Origin: Pseudomonas sp. MPC6
GTDB lineage: Bacteria > Pseudomonadota > Gammaproteobacteria > Pseudomonadales > Pseudomonadaceae
Length of the DNA: 64,000 nucleotides
NCBI RefSeq assembly: GCF_006094435.1
Contig: NZ_CP034783.1
Coordinates: 62,001-126,000 of the forward strand
Reading direction: 5' to 3'
Part shown: one piece after another, positions 35,910-45,380 of the stretch
Layout: each line of letters begins with the position of its first letter
Numbering within the stretch: the stretch's first letter is position 1
The notes under the pieces: model-generated
The model's input: the letters and a program-made list of their open reading frames with translations, nothing else
The model's database searches: none
What the model was told of the DNA's origin: nothing
Translations under genes and position numbers: made by a program

Positions 35910-38093
35910 ATGCGCGATGATCTCTCCCTTCTGCTGAACTCCCTCAACGATGCCCAACGCCAGGCCGTAGCTGCCTCCGTGGGTCGTCAGTTGGTCCTGG
36001 CCGGTGCTGGTTCCGGTAAAACCCGAGTGCTGGTGCACCGTATCGCCTGGTTGATCCAGGTCGAAAACGCCTCGCCCCACTCGATCCTGTCGGTAACCTT
36101 CACCAACAAGGCCGCTGCCGAGATGCGTCATCGCATCGAACAGTTGATGGGTATCAACCCGGCCGGCATGTGGGTCGGCACCTTCCACGGCCTGGCGCAC
36201 CGCTTGTTGCGGGCGCATTGGCAGGAAGCCGGCCTGAGCCAGACTTTCCAGATTCTCGACAGCGACGACCAGCAGCGACTGGTCAAGCGGGTGATCCGCG
36301 AGTTGGGCCTGGACGAGCAACGCTGGCCGGCCCGTCAGGCCCAGTGGTTCATCAACGGGCAGAAAGACGAAGGTCTGCGCCCGCAACACATCCAGGCCAG
36401 CGGCGATTTGTTCCTGGCCACCATGCGCAGCATTTATGAAGCCTATGAGGCCGCGTGCCTGCGCGCCGGCGTCATCGACTTCTCCGAATTGCTGCTGCGC
36501 GCCCTCGACCTGTGGCGCGATAACCCAGGCTTGCTCGCGCATTATCAAAAACGCTTCCGACACATTCTGGTGGACGAGTTCCAGGACACCAACGCCGTGC
36601 AGTACGCCTGGTTGCGTCTGCTGGCCAAGGGCGGCGACAGCCTGATGGTAGTCGGCGATGACGATCAGTCCATCTACGGCTGGCGCGGCGCGAAAATCGA
36701 GAACATTTATCAGTATTCCGACGATTTTCCCGATGCCGAGACCATTCGTCTTGAGCAGAACTACCGCTCTACCGCCGGGATCCTCAAGGCTGCCAACGCC
36801 CTGATCGCCAATAACACCGGGCGCATGGGCAAGGAGTTGTGGACCGACGGCGGTGAAGGCGAAGCGATCAATCTATATGCCGCGTTCAACGAGCATGATG
36901 AAGCGCGCTATGTGGTGGAAACCATCCAAAGTGCGCTGAAAACCGGCCTGTTGCGCAGTGATATCGCGATTCTGTACCGCTCCAACGCCCAATCGCGCGT
37001 TTTGGAAGAAGCCTTGTTGCGCGAGCGTATTCCGTACCGCATCTACGGCGGCCAGCGCTTTTTCGAGCGGGCTGAAATCAAGAATGCCATGGCCTACCTG
37101 CGCTTGCTGGAAGGCCGCGGCAACGATGCGGCGCTGGAGCGGGTGATCAACGTTCCGGCCCGTGGCATCGGCGAGAAAACTGTCGAAGCGATCCGCGACC
37201 ATGCCCGTCACAGCGATGTGTCGATGTGGGAAGCCATGCGCCTGCTGGTCGCCAATAAAGGCCTGACCGGGCGCGCCGCGGGCGCTCTCGGGGCATTTAT
37301 CGAGCTGATCGAGAACCTCGCCGCCAAATGCATGGAAATGCCCCTGCACCTGATGACCCAGACCGTCATCGAGCAGTCGGGGCTGATCGCCTACCACGAA
37401 GCGGAAAAAGGCGAGAAAGGCCAGGCCCGGGTAGAAAACCTTGAGGAACTGGTCAGCGCCGCGCGCAACTTCGAAAACGCGGAAGAAGATGAAGACCTGT
37501 CGCCATTGGCGGCGTTCCTCGGCCATGCGTCGCTGGAGGCCGGGGATACCCAGGCCGACGAGCACGAAGACAGCATTCAACTGATGACCCTGCACAGCGC
37601 CAAAGGCCTGGAATTTCCTTACGTATTTCTGGTGGGCATGGAAGAAGGCCTGTTCCCGCACAAGATGAGCCTGGAAGAACCCGGCCGTCTCGAGGAAGAG
37701 CGCCGCCTGGCCTATGTCGGCATCACCCGGGCAATGCAGAACCTGGTGATGACCTATGCCGAAACCCGACGCCTGTACGGCAGCGAGACCTACAACAAGG
37801 TGTCGCGTTTCGTACGGGAGATACCGAAAGGTCTGATCCAGGAAGTGCGCCTGTCCAACAGCGTCAGCCGTCCGTTCGGCGGCGGTCAGCAGCAGAGTTC
37901 CAGCAGTCTGTTTGGTGGCAGCGAGATCCCGGACACCGGGTTCAGTCTGGGCCAGACGGTACGCCATTCAGTGTTCGGCGACGGCGTGATCCTGAACTTC
38001 GAAGGCGCAGGGGCTCAGGCCCGGGTCCAGGTGAACTTCAGCGAAGGCAGCAAGTGGCTGATGCTTGGCTACGCCAAACTGGAAGCGATCTGA
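35910..38093 (+). CDS. uvrD: DNA helicase II UvrD
   Basis: Superfamily 1A 3'-5' helicase of nucleotide excision and mismatch repair. 727 residues. Seen: Walker A LAGAGSGKTRVL (about 30-41), motif Ia SVTFTNKAAAEM, Walker B LVDEFQDTN, motif III VVGDDDQSIYGWRGA, motif IV YRSNAQSR, motif V LMTLHSAKGLEF, motif VI YVGITRAMQ. The C-terminal tail (FGGGQQQSSSSLFGG...) ends in the Tudor-like SVFGDGVILNFEG domain that binds partner proteins. No LexA box was seen in the 258-base upstream region. A REPIN follows. Confidence 0.97.
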   Translation: MRDDLSLLLNSLNDAQRQAVAASVGRQLVLAGAGSGKTRVLVHRIAWLIQVENASPHSILSVTFTNKAAAEMRHRIEQLMGINPAGMWVGTFHGLAHRLLRAHWQEAGLSQTFQILDSDDQQRLVKRVIRELGLDEQRWPARQAQWFINGQKDEGLRPQHIQASGDLFLATMRSIYEAYEAACLRAGVIDFSELLLRALDLWRDNPGLLAHYQKRFRHILVDEFQDTNAVQYAWLRLLAKGGDSLMVVGDDDQSIYGWRGAKIENIYQYSDDFPDAETIRLEQNYRSTAGILKAANALIANNTGRMGKELWTDGGEGEAINLYAAFNEHDEARYVVETIQSALKTGLLRSDIAILYRSNAQSRVLEEALLRERIPYRIYGGQRFFERAEIKNAMAYLRLLEGRGNDAALERVINVPARGIGEKTVEAIRDHARHSDVSMWEAMRLLVANKGLTGRAAGALGAFIELIENLAAKCMEMPLHLMTQTVIEQSGLIAYHEAEKGEKGQARVENLEELVSAARNFENAEEDEDLSPLAAFLGHASLEAGDTQADEHEDSIQLMTLHSAKGLEFPYVFLVGMEEGLFPHKMSLEEPGRLEEERRLAYVGITRAMQNLVMTYAETRRLYGSETYNKVSRFVREIPKGLIQEVRLSNSVSRPFGGGQQQSSSSLFGGSEIPDTGFSLGQTVRHSVFGDGVILNFEGAGAQARVQVNFSEGSKWLMLGYAKLEAI

Positions 38094-38111
38094 CGCCCGC
38101 GCTCGGCTTTC

Positions 38112-38214
38112 TGCAGGAGCGAGCTTGCTCGCGAAGGTCGTCAACGGTGACGCGTTCATTCTGGGTGAATGCGTTGTCCTGACGTTTTTCGCGAGCAAGC
38201 TCGCTCCTACAGAA
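38112..38214. repeat. REPIN after uvrD
   Basis: CTGCAGGAGCGAGCTTGCTCGCGAAGG and TTTCGCGAGCAAGCTCGCTCCTACAG form an inverted pair. This is the GAGCGAGC subtype. Confidence 0.85.
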
Positions 38215-38391
38215 TTCATTCCTACAGAACCAAATCACAAATCCTACAGACCAAAGTTAACAGGCCTTATTGACCTGACTGAAGCTGAACGAAACCTGTC
38301 AGGCAAAAGCCCGAAACAATCTGCCGCTAGCCAGTAACACTTCACCTGTGCAACATGGCGCGCGTGCCTTCCACAAATGGGAATTCCCTTT

Positions 38392-39264
38392 ATGAAACGT
38401 TTTCTTAGCATCGCCATGGCGTTGTGCATCGGCCTGACGATGAGCCTCGACGCCAACGCCAAGCGCTTTGGTGGCGGCAAGAGTTCCGGCGCTGCGCCGA
38501 CTCACCAGACCAGCCAAATGGCTCCTTCTTCTGCCGCAGGCGGTGCTGCCGCCACTGCGGGCGCCGCCGGTGCCGCTGGCGCTGCCGCCAAGGCTGGCGG
38601 TGCTTCGCGCTGGCTCGGCCCTCTGGCCGGCATCGCTGCCGGTGGCCTGCTAGCCTCCATGTTCATGGGTGGCGGCTTCGAAGGCATGCAGATCTTCGAT
38701 ATCCTGATCATGGCGGTCATCGCCTTCCTGGTCTTCCGTTTCATCGCCGCCCGTCGCCGCAAGCAGCAGGAGCACCTGGCTCCGGCTGGTGCGCCGATGC
38801 AGCGTGAAGCGTTCGAGCAGAAGCCAGCAGCCATGGGTTCGATCTTCGGCGGTTCGGCAGCCCCTGTAGCCGCTCGTCCGGTGATCAATGCCCCGGCCTG
38901 GTTCAATGAAAAGAGCTTCATTGAAGCCGCCCGCAACCATTTCCAGTCCCTGCAACAGCACTGGGACGCCAACGAAATGGACAAGATCTCCGAGTTCGTG
39001 ACCCCGCAACTGCTCGAGTTCCTCAAGCGCGAACGGGCCGAGCTGGGCGAAGGTTTCCAGTCCACCTACATCGATAACCTCAACGTCCAGCTGGATGGCG
39101 TGGATGATCGCGCCGACAAGACCATCGCCACCCTGACCTTCAGCGGTGTGTCGAAGACTTCGCGATTCGACCAGGGCGAAGTGTTCAGCGAAAGCTGGAA
39201 CATGGAACGTCCGCAGGGCGAGAACCAGCCTTGGCTGGTCGCAGGTATCCGCCAGAACGGCTGA
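38392..39264 (+). CDS. Tim44-domain membrane protein
   Basis: 290 residues: a signal-like N-terminus (MKRFLSIAMALCIGLTMSLDANA), an Ala/Gly-rich low-complexity stretch (about 45-75), a hydrophobic helix (about 80-130, GLLASMFMGG, IFDILIMAVIAFLVFRFIAA), a basic RRRKQQ stop-transfer and a C-terminal Tim44-like domain (about 180-290, FIEAARNHFQSLQQHWD). Bacterial members have no settled function. ATG 38392 chosen over one five codons earlier because it opens the signal sequence. A terminator follows. Confidence 0.85.
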   Translation: MKRFLSIAMALCIGLTMSLDANAKRFGGGKSSGAAPTHQTSQMAPSSAAGGAAATAGAAGAAGAAAKAGGASRWLGPLAGIAAGGLLASMFMGGGFEGMQIFDILIMAVIAFLVFRFIAARRRKQQEHLAPAGAPMQREAFEQKPAAMGSIFGGSAAPVAARPVINAPAWFNEKSFIEAARNHFQSLQQHWDANEMDKISEFVTPQLLEFLKRERAELGEGFQSTYIDNLNVQLDGVDDRADKTIATLTFSGVSKTSRFDQGEVFSESWNMERPQGENQPWLVAGIRQNG

Positions 39265-39289
39265 ACCGACTTGCGTTAAACCTGTCCCA

Positions 39290-39321
39290 TAAAAAAACCC
39301 CGGCCCAGGCCGGGGTTTTCT
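39290..39321 (+). terminator. Intrinsic terminator after the Tim44-domain gene
   Basis: AAAAAACCCCGGCC-CAG-GCCGGGGTTTTCT stem with T-run; the A-run on the other side would also serve the minus strand. Confidence 0.92.
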
Positions 39322-39400
39322 ATTTCGCGGTTGCATCTATAGCGAGCTACTGTATAAACCGCCCCAACTAAACCGCGCCATCAGCAAGAGGATCCCGGAC

Positions 39401-39808
39401 GTGGAAGAAATCATCGAACAACTGCGTGAAGCCAACGAACCGGTACCGGTCCCCTTGGAGCTGCCCGACGAAGATCAACTGGTAGAAATCGAGGAACAAC
39501 TGTTCATCGACATTCCGTTTGTCTTCAGAGAATTTTTGCTGACCGTCAGCGACGTGGTCTACGGCAGCCTGGAGCCGGTGACCGTCACCGACCCGCAATC
39601 CCACACCTACCTGCCGGACGTTGCCGCAAACGCCTGGGATGCCGGCATCGATCGCAGCATGATCCCGATCTGCCAGGACGGCGACAACTACTACCTGGTC
39701 GAAGAAGACGGCACCGTGGTGCTGTGGCTGGCCGATGAAGAGCTGATTGCCGAAGAAACCTGGGAATCGGTATGGCACTGGGCGCGGGACGTCTGGCTGG
39801 AAAGCTGA
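39401..39808 (+). CDS. SMI1/KNR4 family protein
   Basis: 135 acidic residues beginning at GTG 39401 (VEEIIEQLREANEPV), with AAGAGGA nine bases before it. The core (LVEIEEQLFIDIPFVFREFLLTVSDVVYG and ICQDGDNYYLVEEDGTV; short motifs IPFVFREFL and DGDNYYLV) matches the SMI1/KNR4 fold. Many members are immunity proteins against contact-dependent or type VI toxins; others are housekeeping. No toxin gene is beside it, so an immunity role is not supported by context. Confidence 0.85.
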   Translation: MEEIIEQLREANEPVPVPLELPDEDQLVEIEEQLFIDIPFVFREFLLTVSDVVYGSLEPVTVTDPQSHTYLPDVAANAWDAGIDRSMIPICQDGDNYYLVEEDGTVVLWLADEELIAEETWESVWHWARDVWLES

Positions 39809-39831
39809 GCCGTCTGACGCGCCCCCGGTGG

Positions 39832-41595
39832 TCAATGCCCCGGCGAATCCTTGTGGTTGTCCAGGGTTTCCAGCAAGGCCACCTGCATGCGCGTATGCAC
39901 GCGGATGAACCAGCGCCAGAGTAGCGCCGCCACGGCGGCCGCGACGACGACGATCAGTACCAGCAACTTGTTGGTCGGCAGAATACTGGCCGACAAGGCT
40001 GCCAACAGCAGGAAGATCACCAGCAGCGAGAGAATCGGGATCACTTCGGAGATCACCCGTCGCACTCGCTGTGTGTGGCGTCCGGCCATTTCCGGCTTCA
40101 CCCCCATCTCCGCCAGTAGCATCGACAGCGCCTTGAGCTTGCGATAGGCGGCGATCAGAAACGGCAGCGACAGCAGCAGCGCCCCACCCCAGATCAACGC
40201 TTTCTGCCAGCTCGGGTCACTGATCCAGTCTTGCAGGTAAGCGGAAATGCGCTCGGCGAAGTACGCGCCCGCGAAGAAAATCGCAATCACCAGCGCCAGA
40301 TTGACCCCCACCTGCAACAGGATCCGCCGAATCATCGACGCCAGCAGCGCGCCCTCGCCCTGAGGCTGAATGCTGCGCAACCATTCGCCGTACATGCCCA
40401 ACACCCGACTCAGGCGTTGCGGCATCACCGCCGCCAGCTTGATTGACAGTGGGTCAGCCGCGCGAATCAAGTACGGCGTCATCAGCGTAGTGAGCACCGA
40501 CACTGCCACGGCCACCGGATAGAGGAAGTTACTGGTGACCTGCAAAGTCATGCCCAGCGAGGCGATGATGAAGGAAAATTCGCCAATCTGTGAAAGCCCC
40601 ATCCCGACCCGCAGTGAGGTGCGTCCGTCGTTGCCGGCGATAAAAGCGCCGAGGCCGCAGGACACCATCTTGCCCAGTACCACGGCAACGGTGATGACCG
40701 CGATGGGCCAGGCGTATTGCAGCAGGATCATCGGATCCAGCATCAAGCCGATCGCGACAAAGAAGATGGCGCTGAACAGGTCGCGTACCGGCTCGATCAA
40801 GCGTTCGATCTTCAGCAATTGCCGGGACTCAGCCATGATCGCGCCGATCAGGAATGCCCCGAGCACCATGCTGTATTCGAGTTTGACCACCAGCAGGCAG
40901 AAGCCGAAGCACAGCCCAAGCACGGTGATCAGCAGCATCTCGTTGCTGTCGAATTTCGCCACATAGGCCAGCAATCGCGGGATCAGAAGAATGCCGATGA
41001 CCAGCGCGACGATCATGAACAGCGAGAGCTTGCCGACCGTGGAAAAGACTTCACCGGAGCTGACCGTGCCGCTGACGGCGATGCTCGACAACAAGGCAAT
41101 GATGCCGATACCGAGGATATCTTCGACGATCAATACGCCGAAGATCAGCTGGGCGAAGCGCTCGTTCTTCATCTTCAGGTCATTCAGGGCCTTGACGATG
41201 ATGGTGGTCGAGGAAATCGCCAGGATCGCGCCGAGGAACAGCGAGTCCATGGTGCTCCAGTCGAACCAGCGGCCAATCTCGTAGCCGATCCAGATCATCA
41301 GCACGATTTCCAGGAATGCCGCGATGAACGCCGTGGCGCCCACCTTGAACAGCTTGCGCAGGCTGAACTCCAGGCCCAGGCAGAACATCAGGAAAATCAC
41401 CCCGAGTTCGGCGAGGGTCTTGATGGTTTCTTCGTCGTGGATCAGGCCGAACGGCGGCGTGTGCGGGCCGATGATGAAGCCGGCGACGATATACCCGAGG
41501 ACCACAGGCTGTTTGAAGCGATGGAACAGCACCGTCACCACACCCGCGACCAACATGATCACTGCCAGGTCCTGAATAAAACTGATGGCATGCAT
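39832..41595 (-). CDS. CPA2-family cation:proton antiporter (KefB-like, no RCK domain)
   Basis: 587 residues from ATG 41595, with AAGGAG upstream. The first about 390 residues are a Na+/H+ exchanger-type membrane domain of about 12 helices (FKQPVVLGYIVAGFIIGPH, ELGVIFLMFCLGLEFSLRKL, FGVLIVEDILGIGIIAL). The rest has a second membrane region with three to four helices and ends in the cytoplasm, without the TrkA-N/RCK domain of KefB/KefC. Likely K+ or Na+ efflux in exchange for protons. An in-frame upstream extension of 77 codons has no hydrophobic or ribosome-site support. Confidence 0.9.
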   Translation of the reverse strand: MHAISFIQDLAVIMLVAGVVTVLFHRFKQPVVLGYIVAGFIIGPHTPPFGLIHDEETIKTLAELGVIFLMFCLGLEFSLRKLFKVGATAFIAAFLEIVLMIWIGYEIGRWFDWSTMDSLFLGAILAISSTTIIVKALNDLKMKNERFAQLIFGVLIVEDILGIGIIALLSSIAVSGTVSSGEVFSTVGKLSLFMIVALVIGILLIPRLLAYVAKFDSNEMLLITVLGLCFGFCLLVVKLEYSMVLGAFLIGAIMAESRQLLKIERLIEPVRDLFSAIFFVAIGLMLDPMILLQYAWPIAVITVAVVLGKMVSCGLGAFIAGNDGRTSLRVGMGLSQIGEFSFIIASLGMTLQVTSNFLYPVAVAVSVLTTLMTPYLIRAADPLSIKLAAVMPQRLSRVLGMYGEWLRSIQPQGEGALLASMIRRILLQVGVNLALVIAIFFAGAYFAERISAYLQDWISDPSWQKALIWGGALLLSLPFLIAAYRKLKALSMLLAEMGVKPEMAGRHTQRVRRVISEVIPILSLLVIFLLLAALSASILPTNKLLVLIVVVAAAVAALLWRWFIRVHTRMQVALLETLDNHKDSPGH

Positions 41596-41879
41596 GGTGT
41601 GGGCTCCTTGGTCGCGATTGCTCAAGCGCCACCCCCGGGACAGGCCTGACTGAGCAGAGTAAAAATCCGGTTTACAGGTAGGAATTGCCCTTGGGGCAGG
41701 CATTTGAAGGGTAACACCGCGACTTCCGGCAGAAAGGCGGTGCAATATATGGAAACAGATCGTTGGAGCGTGACGGCGATCATCCGCCCGGCGTCCCGAT
41801 AACTGTGGTTTGAAAAAACCGACCACGCACCCGCAGAGGTGCGCCCTTCCGAAAACCTGCCTTGACCCGTGAGAACGCT

Positions 41880-42362
41880 ATGGAACCCGGAAACGCCCAG
41901 CTGTCGATGACGGTATTGATGACCCCCGACATGGCCAATTTTTCTGGCAATGTTCACGGCGGTACCCTGCTCAAGTACCTCGACGAAGTGGCCTACGCCT
42001 GCGCCAGCCGATATGCCGGCCGCTATGTGGTGACTTTGTCGGTGGATCAGGTGATTTTTCGCGAGCCGATACATGTCGGCGAACTGGTGACCTTCCTGGC
42101 CTCGGTCAATTACACCGGCAACACCTCGATGGAGGTGGGCATCAAGGTGGTGACCGAGAACATCCGCGAGCGCTCTGTGCGCCACACCAATAGCTGCTTC
42201 TTCACCATGGTCGCGGTGGATGACCAGCGCAAACCGGCGGCAGTCCCGCCGCTGCAACCACAGAATAGCGAAGACAAGCGTCGTTTCATGCAGGCCCAGC
42301 AGCGTCGGCAGATTCGGCAGGAACTGGAAAAGCGTTATCAGGAAATCAAGGACGACGCCTGA
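41880..42362 (+). CDS. Acyl-CoA thioesterase (hotdog fold, 160 residues)
   Basis: Cytoplasmic acyl-CoA thioesterase. The signature is NFSGNVHGGTLLKYLDEVAYACASRY (short motif NVHGGTLLKYLDE, catalytic Asp near 38), followed by VVTLSVDQVIFREPIHVGELV. A charged C-terminal helix (about 125-160, RRFMQAQQRRQIRQELEKRY) extends it beyond the core domain, as in the ACOT-like subgroup. ATG 41880 (MEPGNAQLS) follows GTGAGAACGCT. It is 284 bases from the divergent antiporter; nothing else was seen in that gap. Confidence 0.88.
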   Translation: MEPGNAQLSMTVLMTPDMANFSGNVHGGTLLKYLDEVAYACASRYAGRYVVTLSVDQVIFREPIHVGELVTFLASVNYTGNTSMEVGIKVVTENIRERSVRHTNSCFFTMVAVDDQRKPAAVPPLQPQNSEDKRRFMQAQQRRQIRQELEKRYQEIKDDA

Positions 42363-42387
42363 AGCCTGTTATCGGCTTCAGATAGCT

Positions 42388-42502
42388 TTTGCGAGCAAGT
42401 CGAATCGTCGCTCCCACAGGGGATCTCCATCGTTCACATATCTCGTGCCCGCTGAAGATCAATGTGGGAGCGACGGTGCGACGATTCGACCTGCTCGCGA
42501 AT
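42388..42502. repeat. REPIN after the thioesterase gene (CGACGATTCGAC subtype)
   Basis: TGCGAGCAAGTCGAATCGTCGC...TCCCACAG and TGTGGGAGCGACGGTGCGACGATTCGACCTGC form an inverted pair. The longer GCGACGATTCGAC arm marks a separate REP subtype from those near 8436 or 14044. Confidence 0.8.
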
Positions 42503-42518
42503 GGGTTCAACGCCAAAT

Positions 42519-43391
42519 TCAGAGACTGATCGCCATCGCCTCGAACCGCACCCGCGGATGAGCAATGCGGTCTTGCGCTCGCACCAGTTCCAGCTCATAG
42601 CTGGCACAGGCCTGGGTTTCCAGCAGCACTTCATGCACGGCCGACGCCGCGAACTCAAACGCCGCCACCAGGCTGTCGCCCAACAGGACGCGCGCCAGGA
42701 ACAGACCGGAGGTCAGGTCGCCAACACCCACGGGCTGACGGGGAAATGCCAACATGGGACGACGCAGGTGCCAGCTGCCCTCTCCGGTCACCAGAAGCAT
42801 CTCGAAAACGTCTGCCGGCTTGCCGGGATAGGCCAGATGCTTGACCAATACCGCTTTCGGACCACGCGCCAGCAGTGCTCGCGCCATGGCCAGGCAATCG
42901 AACAGGGACTGCGGCCTGCGCCCGGAGAAACTGTCCAGTTCCAGTTGGTTCGGGCACATGAAATCCGCCACGGCGGCCGCTTCTTCCAGCAGGAAATCGC
43001 TTACCTCCGCCGGCACACTGCACCCCTTCTCCGGGTGGCCCATCACCGGATCGCACAGATACAGCGCCTTGGGATTGATCGATTTGATCCGCGCCACCCC
43101 CGTCAGAATGGCCCGGCCCTGGGCCGCACTGCCCAGGTAACCGGACAACACGGCATCGCAGTTGCCTAGTTCGCCAATCGCTGCGATCCCTTCCACCAAC
43201 TCGGGAATCTGATGCGGTGCCAGCACGTCACCGGTCCACTGGCCATATTGGGTGTGGTTGGAGAACTGCACGGTATTGAGCGGCCAGACATTCACCCCGA
43301 CCCGCTGCATCGGGAAAACAGCGGCGCTGTTGCCAGCGTGGCCGAACACCACGTGGGACTGGATGGCGAGCAGATGGGGCGTACGTTTCAT
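42519..43391 (-). CDS. pdxY: Pyridoxal kinase PdxY
   Basis: PLP salvage kinase, 290 residues. Begins [33 protein letters not shown] at ATG 43391 (short motif [13 protein letters not shown]), continues with LCDPVMGH and [12 protein letters not shown], and has the ATP-site anion-hole motif [15 protein letters not shown] (GxGD, general base Asp near 223). GGAACTC is the probable ribosome site. It is divergent from a DUF3301 gene. In-frame upstream starts would overlap that gene's promoter. Confidence 0.94.
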   Translation of the reverse strand: MKRTPHLLAIQSHVVFGHAGNSAAVFPMQRVGVNVWPLNTVQFSNHTQYGQWTGDVLAPHQIPELVEGIAAIGELGNCDAVLSGYLGSAAQGRAILTGVARIKSINPKALYLCDPVMGHPEKGCSVPAEVSDFLLEEAAAVADFMCPNQLELDSFSGRRPQSLFDCLAMARALLARGPKAVLVKHLAYPGKPADVFEMLLVTGEGSWHLRRPMLAFPRQPVGVGDLTSGLFLARVLLGDSLVAAFEFAASAVHEVLLETQACASYELELVRAQDRIAHPRVRFEAMAISL

Positions 43392-43508
43392 TCGGCGAGT
43401 TCCGTAAAACATTGGAAATTCAAGCCGCGCAGTATGCGACGAAACACAGCCTGTACGACAGACCGGCGACGCAGTTAAGCTGACACTATCTTGTTGGAGC
43501 AACCTTTC

Positions 43509-43922
43509 ATGCTGACCCTCGGAAATATCTTTGTGCTGATGCTGCTCGCCACTGGCGGCGCGTGGCTATGGCACAACCATGGCATGCGCGAGCGGGCGCT
43601 GGAGCGGGTCATGCAGCATTGCAGCAAGCTCGGAATCGAGTTGCTGGACGGCAACGTGGCGTTGAAAAAAATCGCCTTCATCAAAGACGCCAACGGTCGG
43701 CGGCGTCTGGCCCGCGTGTATAACTTCGAATTCACCGTGACCGGCGAAACCCGACACAACGGCACGATCACTCAATTCGGGGCCCACAGCGCACAGATCG
43801 AACTGGCGCCCTACCCCATGCCATTCGACGATACGCCTGCGGTGGCCGAGGTGGTGAAGCCTCGTGCCGAGGTCATCGAGTTGAGCCAATGGCGACAGGA
43901 ACACACCAAGTGGCGCCCATAA
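43509..43922 (+). CDS. DUF3301 protein
   Basis: 137 residues. One N-terminal transmembrane helix ([21 protein letters not shown]) followed by [26 protein letters not shown] and [23 protein letters not shown], which is the conserved DUF3301 core (short motif YNFEFTVTG). Probably a small inner-membrane protein facing the cytoplasm; no known function. A TTGGAGC ribosome site supports ATG 43509. The C-terminus is rich in acidic and aromatic residues. Confidence 0.85.
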   Translation: MLTLGNIFVLMLLATGGAWLWHNHGMRERALERVMQHCSKLGIELLDGNVALKKIAFIKDANGRRRLARVYNFEFTVTGETRHNGTITQFGAHSAQIELAPYPMPFDDTPAVAEVVKPRAEVIELSQWRQEHTKWRP

Positions 43923-43965
43923 ATCAACGTTCCCAGGCTCCTGATTTTTGAAATGCATTCCACCG

Positions 43966-44003
43966 TAGGAGCTGCCGCGGGCTGCGATCTTTTGCTCTTG
44001 GAT
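43966..44003. repeat. Single REP (GTAGGAGCTGCCGCGGGCTG subtype)
   Basis: GTAGGAGCTGCCGCGGGCTGCGATCTTTTG is a common Pseudomonas REP variant. It stands alone here, between two convergent genes, with no inverted partner. Confidence 0.7.
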
Positions 44004-44013
44004 TTTTTGATCT

Positions 44014-44979
44014 TCAACCCAATCGACATTCCGCCAAAGCCCTCTGCAACGAATCAACATCCTGCGGTTCACTGAAAATCAACTCGATCCGCGAATCCCG
44101 CCGCCACTCACTGGGCCGCCATTCCAGTACCGAATTATCCAGTGCATTCACCGATACCCAGCCGCCGACGCTGTGGATAACCAGCTTCGCCCGCCGCCAG
44201 GCAAGGCTTTCCAGCCATTGGCCAACCAGCGCCGCATCGAATGCCTGACTCGGATGCCAACGCCAGCCAATGCTCCAACCGCCCTCCTGATCCTGACTCA
44301 GGCAAATCGGTAATGCAGGGTCACTCCAGACCGCCGGCATCTGCGCCAGTCCCTGAGGCACCCTGAAGTTATCCACACCCGCCACAGCCTGGGTTGCAAA
44401 CCCGGGTAATTCGCTCAACGGCAACACGGCCTGCTGCGTCCAGTACAGCCGACGTGCGGGCAGTAGCGCGGCGATACGCTGCCTGTCAGCGGCATCGAGA
44501 TCTTCGGACTTGTTCAACAGCAGCAACCCTGCCCTGTTCAACGTCTCCTGTTGACTGGCAGGCAGCGGTTTGCCGACAGCAAGCGCCTGGGCATCCAGTA
44601 CCAGTACACAAGGCTGAACCGCCAGCACCCCTTGCCACGGCGCTTCACCCAACTGCCTGAGCAACTGCGCCGGATGACCCAGCCCCGATGGCTCGATGAA
44701 CAATCGATCCGGCCGCGCCCTGCGCAGCAGGCGCCCGAGACCGATCTGAAACGGCGCACCATTCACGCAGCACAAACAGCCCCCCGCCACTTCGCCCAGT
44801 GCTATACCTTCGATGTCCCGGGTCAGCAGTGCAGCGTCGAGGCCGATCTGGCCGAACTCGTTGATCAACACCGCCCAACGCTCGTTCGCCGGGCGTTGCG
44901 CCAGCAAGTGCTTGATCAGGCTGGTCTTGCCGGCGCCCAATGGGCCGGCGATGACGTGGGTCGGAATGTTCTGCAACAT
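44014..44979 (-). CDS. COG0523 (CobW-like) GTPase, 321 residues
   Basis: G3E-family metallochaperone-like GTPase. Walker A GPLGAGKTSL (about 12-21), the metal-binding GGCLCCVNG (CxCC, near 66-74), EPSGLGHP (switch II region), NKSED as the base-recognition motif, and a short CobW C-terminal domain. Subgroups with this CxCC handle zinc or cobalt. It is shorter than the 402-residue paralogue at 46055. The start ATG lies only 26 bases from that of a secreted protein on the other strand and has no obvious ribosome site. No Zur box was seen here. Confidence 0.88.
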   Translation of the reverse strand: MLQNIPTHVIAGPLGAGKTSLIKHLLAQRPANERWAVLINEFGQIGLDAALLTRDIEGIALGEVAGGCLCCVNGAPFQIGLGRLLRRARPDRLFIEPSGLGHPAQLLRQLGEAPWQGVLAVQPCVLVLDAQALAVGKPLPASQQETLNRAGLLLLNKSEDLDAADRQRIAALLPARRLYWTQQAVLPLSELPGFATQAVAGVDNFRVPQGLAQMPAVWSDPALPICLSQDQEGGWSIGWRWHPSQAFDAALVGQWLESLAWRRAKLVIHSVGGWVSVNALDNSVLEWRPSEWRRDSRIELIFSEPQDVDSLQRALAECRLG

Positions 44980-45005
44980 GGTCGGTATTTTCTAGGAGGT
45001 AATGA

Positions 45006-45362
45006 ATGCGGTTGATGGGATTGTCATTGCTGTTGGCACTCGTTTCAGGCGAAGTGTTGGCACAAGCATGTGTGGTACATAGTACGGCTGAACGGCTCGA
45101 CGTCAGAGTCTGTCAGCAGAACCGCACCATCCCGGAGAAACTGTTCGCCGACGGATTCTGCCAACCCAACCTGCCCGGGCAAACAGTCGAGGTGCAGTAC
45201 GTCGACCAATGCCCAACCGGCGCCTTCGGCGTCTGCAGCAACGCCCAAGTAGCCAATATGCCTTACCGCCAGGACATTCACTATTACGGCGTGGCCACCG
45301 ATGCGGCGTATCTGCAGCCGTTTTGCGAAGCCCAGAGCCAGGGAACCTGGCTCAAGCCGTAA
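45006..45362 (+). CDS. Small secreted six-cysteine protein
   Basis: 118 residues with a signal peptide (MRLMGLSLLLALVSGEVLAQ). The mature part has six Cys (ACVVHS, RVCQQN, GFCQPN, QCPTG, VCSN, FCEA), which could make three disulfides. No family function is known to me; similar Pseudomonas proteins are sometimes labelled NADH:ubiquinone oxidoreductase, which the sequence does not support. CTAGGAGG precedes the ATG. It is divergent from and nearly abutting the CobW-like gene, so shared regulation in the zinc island is possible. Confidence 0.75.
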   Translation: MRLMGLSLLLALVSGEVLAQACVVHSTAERLDVRVCQQNRTIPEKLFADGFCQPNLPGQTVEVQYVDQCPTGAFGVCSNAQVANMPYRQDIHYYGVATDAAYLQPFCEAQSQGTWLKP

Positions 45363-45380
45363 GCCGTAAACCGTAATTCG

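Noticed and set aside
39401..39808. SMI1/KNR4 protein considered as the immunity partner of the giant DUF6543 protein
   Set aside because: The genes are about 16 kb apart with unrelated genes between; no support from context.
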